Under the pieces are notes generated by a model, which saw only the letters and a program-made list of their open reading frames with translations, was not told where the DNA came from and made no database searches. From NCBI GenBank assembly GCA_964390805.1, contig CAYMKL010000119.1:1-21245 (forward strand): a stretch of DNA of 21,245 bases. Direction: 5' to 3'. Below are positions 6,958-12,995 of the stretch, piece by piece; positions within the stretch are counted from its first letter, which is position 1; every line of letters begins with the position of its first letter. This DNA comes from CAYMKL01 sp964390805 (GTDB lineage Bacteria > Chloroflexota > Anaerolineae > VGOG01). Both the position numbers and the translations under genes were made by a program.

Positions 6958-7363
6958 GTGGTTGCGACTCCTGGGTTACGATACGGCCTACTTTCCCGAT
7001 TTGGATGACAACGAGTTGGTGCGCCTGGCCCGTGCCCAAGGGCGCATCTTGCTAACCCGCGATAGAGAACTAACGCGCCGGCGCGGGCTGACTTGCCTCC
7101 TGGTCGAGAACGATGAGTTGGAAGAGCAGATCCAACAAGTTATCTCCGAACTGACCCTGGAGACTGAACAGCCCTTCTCCCGCTGCCCAGTTTGCAACAC
7201 GCCCCTTCAAAAGGTCGAGAAACCCTCGGTGAAGGAGCGTGTTCCACCCCACGTATTCCGAACCAAAGAGCACTTCAGCCTCTGTCCTGAGTGCGACCGT
7301 ATCTACTGGCGGGGCACCCACTGGGCCAAAATGCGCGAGGAAATCGTCCGAATGATCCAGTAA
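6917..7363 (+). CDS. Mut7-C RNase domain protein (PIN-like plus zinc ribbon)
   Basis: The 148-residue product has an N-terminal PIN-like nuclease part (LLLDGMLGRLAKWLRLLGYD, then ILLTRDREL with acidic residues suited to metal binding). A C-terminal zinc ribbon follows, with two Cys pairs (CPVC near residue 90 and CPEC near residue 121), ending in IYWRGTHWAKM. This is the Mut7-C (DUF82) family, predicted from fold to be an RNase; the natural substrate is not established. The GTG at 6917 is chosen because the domain starts there and AGAGAAGAAGG lies just upstream. The start lies inside ybeY, giving a 41-bp overlap that suggests coupled translation. It is cytoplasmic with no membrane segments. 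Confidence 0.88.
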   Translation: MKLLLDGMLGRLAKWLRLLGYDTAYFPDLDDNELVRLARAQGRILLTRDRELTRRRGLTCLLVENDELEEQIQQVISELTLETEQPFSRCPVCNTPLQKVEKPSVKERVPPHVFRTKEHFSLCPECDRIYWRGTHWAKMREEIVRMIQ

Positions 7364-7368
7364 ACAAT

Positions 7369-7460
7369 AATCAGTGATCGGTAATCAGTGACCATCTGAC
7401 CGAAGGACTATCAGGCCACCCGACCAAGGACCACCGGACCACCAGACCATCTGACCAGAG
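7369..7460. repeat. Intergenic degenerate tandem repeats (AATCAGTGA pair, then 8-bp GACCANNN units)
   Basis: AATCAGTGA occurs twice (7369-7377 and 7383-7391). From 7390 to 7460 nine consecutive units of 8 bp (one of 7) follow the pattern GACCANNN: gaccatct, gaccgaag, gactatca, ggccaccc, gaccaagg, accaccg, gaccacca, gaccatct, gaccagag. The run ends directly at the AGGAGG ribosome binding site of rsfS. It does not encode anything in a supported frame. Confidence 0.7.
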
Positions 7461-7466
7461 AGGAGG
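7461..7466 (+). promoter_or_regulatory. Ribosome binding site that fixes a CTG start for rsfS
   Basis: AGGAGG is a perfect Shine-Dalgarno core, seven bases before the CTG at 7474. No ATG, GTG or TTG occurs in the rsfS frame until TTG at 7540 and 7543, which would delete conserved N-terminal residues. Confidence 0.75.
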
Positions 7467-7473
7467 AAGCAAA

Positions 7474-7818
7474 CTGCAATCAATAGAGCTAGCCAGGAGA
7501 ATAGTCAACGCCATCGCTGACAAGAAGGGCTCCGACATAGTTTTGTTGGACTTGCGCTCCGTTTCCCTATTGGCTGATTACTTCGTCATCTGCAGCGGGG
7601 AGAGCGAGCGCCAGGTCAAAGCCATTGCTGATGAGGTCACTGAGAAGACAAAAGAAGAGGGGGTCAGGCCTTTGCACATCGAGGGGGACTCATCGTCGGG
7701 GTGGATGCTGGTGGATTACGGCGGTGTTATCGTTCACATCTTCGCCCCCATCATGCGGGGCTATTATCAACTGGAGAAGCTGTGGGGCGACGCCGCGGTG
7801 GTGGTAAGAATGCAGTGA
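7474..7818 (+). CDS. rsfS: Ribosomal silencing factor RsfS
   Basis: RsfS binds ribosomal protein uL14 and blocks 50S/30S joining when nutrients are short. The 114-residue product carries the family signature: SDIVLLDLRSVSLLADYFVICSG split by variable positions, then GWMLVDYGGVIVHIF and YYQLEKLWGDA. The N-terminus (SIELARRIVNAIADKKGSD) aligns with the first helix of known RsfS proteins only if translation starts at the CTG at 7474, which has a perfect AGGAGG seven bases upstream. Starting at the TTG at 7543 would remove 23 residues of the conserved domain. The gene follows the Mut7-C gene after 110 bp of repeats. It ends one base before the end of the convergent minus-strand gene, with no terminator between them. 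Confidence 0.92.
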   Translation: MQSIELARRIVNAIADKKGSDIVLLDLRSVSLLADYFVICSGESERQVKAIADEVTEKTKEEGVRPLHIEGDSSSGWMLVDYGGVIVHIFAPIMRGYYQLEKLWGDAAVVVRMQ

Positions 7819-8118
7819 TCACAACTGAAACCGGCCGGTGTCGCGCACTACTTTGTATTCGAAATTGACAACGTAGACAAGGAGCTTGCCCTGCAGATCG
7901 TGCCATTCATTGCTATCCAGGATCTCGTTCATCGTCTCCAAATCCCTGGCCACTGCTCCGGTTAGGATCTGGGGGCCAGAGCCGTAGACAGTGTACCATG
8001 CCTCCGCCGGCTGAACGCCCAACTTGAGCAGGCCAGGCGCAAACTCGTTGACGATGAAATCGAAATAGGCTGACTCCAGGCCGGACTTTATGTCCCAACT
8101 CATCAACAGCTTTATCAT
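7819..8118 (-). CDS. Small conserved protein, probable dimeric alpha/beta-barrel fold
   Basis: I do not recognise a named family. The 99-residue product has the order strand (MIKLLMSWDI), helix (about residues 15-35), strand (EAWYTVYG), strand/loop, helix (about 60-75), strand (LLVYVVNFEYKVV). This resembles the ferredoxin-like barrels of EthD/ABM-type proteins that dimerise and sometimes bind small ligands. No catalytic residues can be named. Its ATG overlaps the stop of the M16 peptidase gene (ATGA), so the two are very likely translated together. It ends one base from the convergent rsfS stop. The coding status is well supported by the coupling; the function is unknown. Confidence 0.7.
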   Translation of the reverse strand: MIKLLMSWDIKSGLESAYFDFIVNEFAPGLLKLGVQPAEAWYTVYGSGPQILTGAVARDLETMNEILDSNEWHDLQGKLLVYVVNFEYKVVRDTGRFQL

Positions 8119-9380
8119 AGCTCAAGCAACTCCCTGAACCCCTCCCCATCTTCAAAGGGACCCACCACAGCCAGGTTAAGCCTCTCTCCCAGGAAGAGGC
8201 CCTGAGCCACCCGCTGAATGTCAGCGGCAGTCACGGCCTCAATAGCTTCTATCACCTCGTCCACTGTCAGAACCTCAGGCGAAAGCACCTCCTGACGGCC
8301 AACCCAGGCAGCCACGCTGAAACTATCCTCCATCTGAAGCAACAGCCGCCCCTTGACGAACTCTTTGGCCTTGGTCAGTTCATCGGCCGGCACACTTTCC
8401 TGTCTCAGTCTGTCCCACTCTCCCAGAATAGCCTTGATCGCATCTTCGATCCGCCTTGGATCTACGCCAGCATAAACCCCCGCCGCTCCGCTATCGTGCA
8501 TCGCGCTGAGGTAAGAGTAGATGCTGTAGGCCAGGCCACGCTTCTCCCTGATCTCGGTGAAAAGGCGGGAGCTCATCCCCTCCCCCAACACGGTGTTCAG
8601 CAAACGCAGTTTGAAGCGATCTGGATGGTCCCGGGGAATCCCAGGCACGCTGAGGCAGAGATGGGCCTGCTCGGTCTCTTTGGGATGAATTAGCAGGCGC
8701 AGCTCGGTCTGATCATCCTCGGCTGGGCGATAGGAAGGGGGCTCGCCCGTGGCCCAGTTGCCCAAAAAGGCAGCCATTTTCCCCACCACTGCCTCGTGCT
8801 CAACGTTGCCAGCCACGCTGATCACGGTGTTGCTCGGCTGGTAGTGGCGATTAAGGTAAGCCAGCAAGCCCTCCCGGTCCAGGGTGCCGAGGCTCTCCTT
8901 GGTGCCAGCGATGTCACGCCCCAGGGGGTGATCTGGCCAGACCAAGCCGCTGATGAGGAGATAAACCAGACTATCGGGCGTGTCACGGGTTAGATTGATC
9001 TCCTCCATGATCACACTGCGCTCCCTATCAATCTCCTCTGGGTCAAACTTAGAATGTCGGAGCATGTCCACCAGCACATCAATGGCGATATCCAAATGGG
9101 GTTGAGCGACTTTGATCCAATAGAGACTCGACTCGCGGCCGGTGGCTGCGTTAAAGATCCCCCCGACTCCCTCGATGGCCACGGCAATATCCCTGGCCGT
9201 AGGGCGATTCTCCGTGCCCTTGAAGAGCATGTGCTCGATGAAGTGAGAGACGCCACCCTGTTCATCCGATTCGTAGCGCGAGCCCACGCCAATGAAGAAG
9301 CCGATGCTCACTGAGCGAGTGTGGTGCATTGGCGAGGTCAAGATCCGTAGGCCGTTATCGAGGACAGTTTCTTGATACAT
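8115..9380 (-). CDS. M16-family zinc peptidase (insulinase/processing-peptidase type)
   Basis: This is a 421-residue single-unit M16 peptidase. The inverted zinc motif HFIEH (H46, E49, H50) lies in GGVSHFIEHMLFKGTENRP, and the distal glutamate is in VIMEEINLTRDTPDS (E126/E127). The C-terminal half carries the inactive-domain motif EKRGLAYSIYSYLS. Family members are related to mitochondrial processing peptidase and degrade or trim small proteins; the substrate is unknown. There is no signal peptide, so it is probably cytoplasmic. The ATG at 9380 has AGGAG on the minus strand about six bases upstream. It is followed with a 4-bp overlap by the small barrel-like gene. A palindromic element lies between its start and the TPR gene, and no clear promoter is visible in that gap. 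Confidence 0.93.
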   Translation of the reverse strand: MYQETVLDNGLRILTSPMHHTRSVSIGFFIGVGSRYESDEQGGVSHFIEHMLFKGTENRPTARDIAVAIEGVGGIFNAATGRESSLYWIKVAQPHLDIAIDVLVDMLRHSKFDPEEIDRERSVIMEEINLTRDTPDSLVYLLISGLVWPDHPLGRDIAGTKESLGTLDREGLLAYLNRHYQPSNTVISVAGNVEHEAVVGKMAAFLGNWATGEPPSYRPAEDDQTELRLLIHPKETEQAHLCLSVPGIPRDHPDRFKLRLLNTVLGEGMSSRLFTEIREKRGLAYSIYSYLSAMHDSGAAGVYAGVDPRRIEDAIKAILGEWDRLRQESVPADELTKAKEFVKGRLLLQMEDSFSVAAWVGRQEVLSPEVLTVDEVIEAIEAVTAADIQRVAQGLFLGERLNLAVVGPFEDGEGFRELLEL

Positions 9381-9401
9381 TCAGGCTCCTATTTATCATT
9401 T

Positions 9402-9494
9402 GTGTCAACTTAAGCTCTGAGCCCCGTCCCTTCGGCAGGCTCAGGACAGGCCCCGGGGCGGCCCGGGGACGGGCCTTTGAGCTTAGGTTGACAC
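9402..9494. repeat. 93-bp palindromic intergenic element
   Basis: The ends GTGTCAACTTAAGCTC (9402-9417) and GAGCTTAGGTTGACAC (9479-9494) are inverted repeats with one mismatch in 16. The interior is GC-rich and itself partly self-complementary: CCCGTCCC on the left against GGGACGGG on the right, with CCCCGGGGCGGCCCGGGG in the centre. It also contains the word CTTCGGCAGGCTCAGGACAG, which I recall as a frequent intergenic string in Chloroflexota genomes. It fills most of the gap between the TPR and M16 genes. No target duplication is visible. Confidence 0.7.
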
Positions 9495-9503
9495 TGATGC
9501 GAT

Positions 9504-10175
9504 TCATTGCCCCTTAAGCTCCCTGAGCGTGCGTTCGGCTTCAACCTGGGCTTGTGAGTCCTGGGCAGGACCCACCTCCAGAAAACGCTCGAAAGCCTTG
9601 ATGGCTTCTTCTTTGTTACCCTGAAGCTGATGGACTGTCCCCAGGCCGAAATATGCCTCAGGAAGTTCGGGATCGAGTTGCAGAGCTGCGTCGAACTCCT
9701 TCACCGCTTCGTCCAGCCTGCTCATCTGTACATAAGCTGCTCCCAGGAGATAATGCACCTCGGCATCGTCTGGCTTGATGCCCAAAGCAGCCTGAAACTC
9801 GCTAGCCGCTTCGGCCAGCAGCCCCTTTTGATAATAGACCACTCCCAGGTTGGAATGGGCGTCGGCGTGATTGGCATCCAGGTCCACGACTGCCTTGAAC
9901 TCCTCGGCGGCCTTGTCCAACTGGCCCTGCTCCGCGTAAGCATTGCCCAACCGAAAGTGAGCTTCGGTCAAGTTCGAGTCGGCCTGGACAGCCGCTTCCA
10001 ACTCAGCAATCGCCTTGTCTATATCGCCTGCTTGCATGTGGGCACGCCCTGCCTCCAGGTGGGCCATGGGATCCGCCGGTGTAGTAGGCGTACTGCCCCC
10101 GCAGCCAACAAGGACAAGAATCGCGCCTAGAATCAAAAGTCTGCTACCAAAGACTCTAATTGAAGAGTTTCTCAT
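9504..10175 (-). CDS. TPR-repeat lipoprotein
   Basis: The 223-residue product starts with a lipoprotein signal: basic N-terminus, hydrophobic LLILGAILVLVGC and a lipobox Cys at residue 25, followed by a short GGSTPTTP linker. About five tetratricopeptide repeats follow (about residues 35-205), each of the form AxxxLGxxYxxxGxxxxAxxxFxxAL. It should be anchored outside the cytoplasmic membrane and act as a protein-binding scaffold; no partner can be named. I choose the ATG at 10175 because GGAGGGA sits on the minus strand five bases upstream; a longer frame to 10226 would add 17 residues without a ribosome binding site and bury the signal peptide. It has its own promoter, separated from fabH by a strong terminator. 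Confidence 0.9.
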   Translation of the reverse strand: MRNSSIRVFGSRLLILGAILVLVGCGGSTPTTPADPMAHLEAGRAHMQAGDIDKAIAELEAAVQADSNLTEAHFRLGNAYAEQGQLDKAAEEFKAVVDLDANHADAHSNLGVVYYQKGLLAEAASEFQAALGIKPDDAEVHYLLGAAYVQMSRLDEAVKEFDAALQLDPELPEAYFGLGTVHQLQGNKEEAIKAFERFLEVGPAQDSQAQVEAERTLRELKGQ

Positions 10176-10215
10176 GATCGTCCCTCCACCTATGGTTTGT
10201 GGTCCAGCAACCAGT

Positions 10216-10221
10216 ATTATA
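10216..10221 (-). promoter_or_regulatory. -10 element of the TPR lipoprotein promoter
   Basis: A perfect TATAAT on the minus strand lies about 40 bp upstream of the ATG at 10175. The -35 region falls in the T-rich tail of the fabH terminator and matches consensus poorly (TTTCCC or TTCCCT at 17-18 bp). Terminator and promoter are therefore packed back to back. Confidence 0.55.
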
Positions 10222-10232
10222 CTCAATTTGGC

Positions 10233-10271
10233 CCAAAAAGGGAAAAAGCCCGCCCTGATTGGGCGGGCTTT
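10233..10271 (-). terminator. Rho-independent terminator of fabH
   Basis: On the minus strand AAAGCCCGCCC, a 5-nt loop and GGGCGGGCTTT form a perfect 11-bp stem (10245-10271), followed by two more T residues, CCC and a second T5 run. It lies 25 bp after the fabH stop codon. Confidence 0.85.
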
Positions 10272-10295
10272 GGTAACGAGCAGCTATTTACTTTT

Positions 10296-11444
10296 TCAGT
10301 CCCGCTTGTCTGTACTGGAGTAAAGGGGAAGGAGAAAGGCGCCAACTATGGCCGACAGAACACCAACTGCGCCCCTGGCCAGAGATCTGACACTGCTGAA
10401 GGAGCGGTCCTTCAGAGACGCCAGCGGCCAGGAGATGGGCCAGGGCACCGCCTGGGGCACTCCAACTTTCACCACTGCGGCAGCCCAGGTCAGACCGGCA
10501 CCGAAGCCCAGGAGGAGGATGTTGTCCCCTTCCTTCACCCGCCCCTCTTCCAGGGCCTCACAAAGGGCGATGGGGATAGCGGCGGTTGAGGTGTTACCGT
10601 ACCTATCGAGGTTGACGTAGAACTTCTCCAAGGGCAACTCCAGGGACTTGGCAAAGGACTGGATGATCCTGAGGTTCGCTTGATGGGGAATGATAAGGGC
10701 GATGTCGTCAAAGGACAAGTCACTGCCCTCAATGACCCGGACGGCTGCCTCGACCGGGGTCTCGGTGGCGAACTTGAAGACGCGCCTTCCGTCCATCTTG
10801 ATGCGCTGCATCCCTTTGTCCAGGACTTCCTGGGAGCAGGGATGCCGGCTGCCACCGCCGGGCACGATGAGAGCATCGTACTTACTGCCGTCGGAGCCCA
10901 GGGCGAAGGAGAGAAGCCCTGTGGGGGCATCGCTGGCCTGCAAGACCACGGCGCCGGCTCCGTCTCCGAAGAGAATGCAGGTTGCGCGATCTTCCCAGTC
11001 CACAAAGCGGCTGATGATCTCAGCGCCAATGACCAGCACGTTGTCGTAGGTTCCAGTGGCGATGAACTGGTGAGCGGTAGCCAAGGCGTAGATGAAGCCG
11101 GTGCAACCGGCGCCAAGATCGAAGGCCGCGGCGCGAGGAGCTTCTAGCACACCTTGGATCATGCAAGAGACAGGGGGCGTAAGATAATCGGGAGAAGAGG
11201 TAGCCGCGATAATGAGGTCCAGGTCTTGTGGTTCCAGTCCGGCCACCGCCAAGGCGTCCTGGCCGGCGGCAAGGGACATCGTCGAGACCGTCTCATCCGG
11301 CCCCACTATCCGCCGCTCCTTGATGCCTGTAAGAGCCAGGATACACTCGTCACTGGTCTCCACCATCTTCTCCAGATCCTGGTTAGTCAAAATCCTCTCA
11401 GGGACATACTTGCCCCAACCGGTGATTCCGGAATATCTCACCAT
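10296..11444 (-). CDS. fabH: 3-oxoacyl-ACP synthase III (FabH) with an unusual C-terminal extension
   Basis: FabH condenses a short acyl-CoA with malonyl-ACP to start fatty-acid synthesis. The catalytic triad is intact: Cys114 in DLGAGCTGFIYAL, His254 in IIPHQANLRI and Asn284 in RYGNTSTAAIPIAL. The core ends at about residue 327 (GFGAGLTWAAAVVKV), where most FabH proteins end. About 55 more residues follow, with a tryptophan/proline-rich stretch, a basic stretch and a hydrophobic segment GAVGVLSAIVGAFLLPLY that could be a membrane anchor. The motif usually written TSDEWI reads TSDECI, so the tryptophan that stacks on CoA adenine in E. coli FabH is a cysteine. The ATG has GGAGG four bases upstream. 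A terminator follows. Being a thiolase-fold relative with another acyl substrate is possible. Confidence 0.9.
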   Translation of the reverse strand: MVRYSGITGWGKYVPERILTNQDLEKMVETSDECILALTGIKERRIVGPDETVSTMSLAAGQDALAVAGLEPQDLDLIIAATSSPDYLTPPVSCMIQGVLEAPRAAAFDLGAGCTGFIYALATAHQFIATGTYDNVLVIGAEIISRFVDWEDRATCILFGDGAGAVVLQASDAPTGLLSFALGSDGSKYDALIVPGGGSRHPCSQEVLDKGMQRIKMDGRRVFKFATETPVEAAVRVIEGSDLSFDDIALIIPHQANLRIIQSFAKSLELPLEKFYVNLDRYGNTSTAAIPIALCEALEEGRVKEGDNILLLGFGAGLTWAAAVVKVGVPQAVPWPISWPLASLKDRSFSSVRSLARGAVGVLSAIVGAFLLPLYSSTDKRD

Positions 11445-11472
11445 TTACCTCCATGTGTACTTGTTAAGAATC

Positions 11473-11573
11473 GCTACCAAGGGGCGTCCCGCCCCGTCTC
11501 AGGGCAGTCTGGCCACGAAATCGGGGCGAGGCTTCGTCCTGAGGCTAAGCCCAAAGGGACGCCCCTCCGTAGC
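11473..11573. repeat. 101-bp palindromic intergenic element
   Basis: GCTACCAAGGGGCGTCCC (11473-11490) and GGGACGCCCCTCCGTAGC (11556-11573) are inverted repeats matching at 16 of 18 positions. An inner CTCAGG/CCTGAG pair continues the stem. The element lies in the 154-bp gap between the anti-sigma-like gene and fabH, both on the minus strand, so it would be transcribed if there is read-through. There is no coding potential and no visible target duplication. Confidence 0.7.
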
Positions 11574-11598
11574 AGGGGGGTAGAAAGCGAAGTTTACG

Positions 11599-11982
11599 TT
11601 ATGCAGCCGAAGCTGGTTGGGCTTCAGCAGCCACACGAGAGCGGATAAAGTAAGCGATCGCCCCAGCCACAGAAACGGCCGAGCCCAGAGCCGCCGCGCG
11701 GATGAGGATCTGCCTTCCGGGGCTTCTGGCCAGTTGCGGCACGCCTTCGGCCAGTCTCCGTTGACCAGCGGCAAGCAGATCATCGTGCAGGCTCTGGCAG
11801 AACGCCGGCGCAGGCTCCACCGGCTCCAGCACCTCGCTGACCTTCTCCGCCGTTTCCAGCAGGGGCTTGAGCTCCTCCTGGTAGTCGGGAAACATGGCGA
11901 GATAGTCGCTCCCCTTCCCCTGGCCTTTCTTTAATTGATCGGCATGAGCTGCCAATATCTCGGTTAGCACTCTTTCTCCCAT
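11599..11982 (-). CDS. Single-pass membrane protein, anti-sigma-factor-like
   Basis: The 127-residue product has a soluble N-terminal half with the pattern YLAMFPDYQEELKPLLETA followed by PAPAFCQSLHDDLLAAGQRRL. This layout (LxxYPxxxxELxPLLxxA, then PxPxFxxxLxxxLL) is common in Chloroflexota proteins encoded beside ECF-type sigma factors, and I read it as the cytoplasmic sigma-binding half of an anti-sigma-like protein. One hydrophobic segment follows (AAALGSAVSVAGAIAYFI, about residues 95-112), then a short Arg- and Ala-rich tail. The ATG has GAGGGGGAAGG just upstream. It is last in a minus-strand set that begins with the sigma factor, but two degV genes lie between them, whereas such partners are usually adjacent. 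The role is inferred. Confidence 0.6.
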   Translation of the reverse strand: MGERVLTEILAAHADQLKKGQGKGSDYLAMFPDYQEELKPLLETAEKVSEVLEPVEPAPAFCQSLHDDLLAAGQRRLAEGVPQLARSPGRQILIRAAALGSAVSVAGAIAYFIRSRVAAEAQPASAA

Positions 11983-12086
11983 GGCCTTCCCCCTCGAAAG
12001 CCAAACCTTCTCTCAATCAGAACAGGATACGCAGAATTTACGGATTCTTCCCACCAGTCCGTTAAATCCTGCCAGTCCGTTGTTCC
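11983..12086. other. Intergenic spacer with short direct repeats
   Basis: CCAGTCCGTT appears twice on the plus strand (about 12053-12062 and 12072-12081). On the minus strand the spacer reads as GTCCGT-, GATTTAAC- and AATCCGTAAATTCTGCGT-like words, a style of degenerate intergenic repeat. No promoter or terminator is evident. Confidence 0.4.
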
Positions 12087-12926
12087 TCAGACCTTATACG
12101 AGATGAGGCCGATGATGCCTGGCCCGCCGTGCACGGTCAGCGAGCAACAGAGGTCCACCACGATCATCTCGTCGCAGTTGAAGGTGCTCTCCAGTCGCTG
12201 TCTCAATTTTTCTGCCTCAGCAGGAACTTCAGCGTGGGTGATGGCAAGCTTGACGGGATCTGTTGTGCCCACTGCCTCCGCGGTCAGCTCCACCAGGCGA
12301 TCCAGGGCTTTGCTTCTGGTGCGCACATTCTGGAAAGCCTCGAGCACGCCGTCCTCCACCTTGATGACGGGCTTGACATTGAGCAACGCGCCCAGCGCTC
12401 CGGACAACCTGCCCACCCGCCCGCTCTTTTGAAGGTATTTCAGAGTAGCTGGAGTGAGATAAAGGTTTATCCTCGACCGTATCCCTTCCAGGATTTGGAT
12501 GATCTCCCCCACGCTCTTGCCCTCCTCGGCGGCCCTGGCGGCGGCGAGCACGTGGTAGCCTGTCTCTATCGAAATAGATAGCGTGTCGAAAACCTCCACC
12601 TCAATCTCAGGCACCATTGATTTGGCCAGCAGCGCCGACTGGTACGTGCCGCTGTGCTTGGAGGTGAGGTGAACAGAAAGGATGGAATGGCCCTGCTCCG
12701 CCAGCTCCTTGTAGACCTCGACGAATTGCCCCGGCGAGGGCTGCGACGACGTGGGTATGGTCGGATACTCGTCGAGCTTCCGGAAGAAGGTCGGCCGGTC
12801 AATGTCAATGCCTTCCTGATAGGTCTCTGTGCCAAACTGAATGTTGATAGGCACCACTCGAATGTCGTACTTCTCCAGTAACTCTTCAGGGACATCGGCA
12901 GTACTATCGGTAACGATTTTGATCAT
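12087..12926 (-). CDS. DegV family fatty-acid-binding protein
   Basis: DegV proteins bind long-chain fatty acids; in Firmicutes the related FakB hands them to the kinase FakA. No kinase gene is in this window. The 279-residue product matches the family throughout: N-terminal KIVTDSTADVPEEL, the lid-region PTSQPSPGQF (with P-T-S), LTSKHSGTYQSA, the middle segment LKYLQKSGRVGRLSGALGALLNVKPVI and a C-terminal GPGIIGLISY. The ATG at 12926 has GAGGGGAG about five bases upstream. GC is about 60%, like most neighbours. It is preceded by a second degV after 69 bp and followed by the anti-sigma-like gene after 104 bp. Read-through from the sigma-factor promoter is likely. It is cytoplasmic. Confidence 0.92.
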   Translation of the reverse strand: MIKIVTDSTADVPEELLEKYDIRVVPINIQFGTETYQEGIDIDRPTFFRKLDEYPTIPTSSQPSPGQFVEVYKELAEQGHSILSVHLTSKHSGTYQSALLAKSMVPEIEVEVFDTLSISIETGYHVLAAARAAEEGKSVGEIIQILEGIRSRINLYLTPATLKYLQKSGRVGRLSGALGALLNVKPVIKVEDGVLEAFQNVRTRSKALDRLVELTAEAVGTTDPVKLAITHAEVPAEAEKLRQRLESTFNCDEMIVVDLCCSLTVHGGPGIIGLISYKV

Positions 12927-12995
12927 ATTCTCCCCTCTTTTCTTTTGGATATAAGTTAATAGTGCACCCCTTGTAGGTGTGGTTTTGCTGGCAAG

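Noticed and set aside
7390..7460. A CRISPR array
   Set aside because: The period is 8 bp with no spacer/repeat alternation of CRISPR size and no cas genes nearby.
10535..11116. A 193-residue minus-strand frame inside fabH
   Set aside because: It is out of frame with fabH, is low complexity (Ser/Pro/Arg-rich) and has no start context; the fabH frame contains all catalytic motifs.
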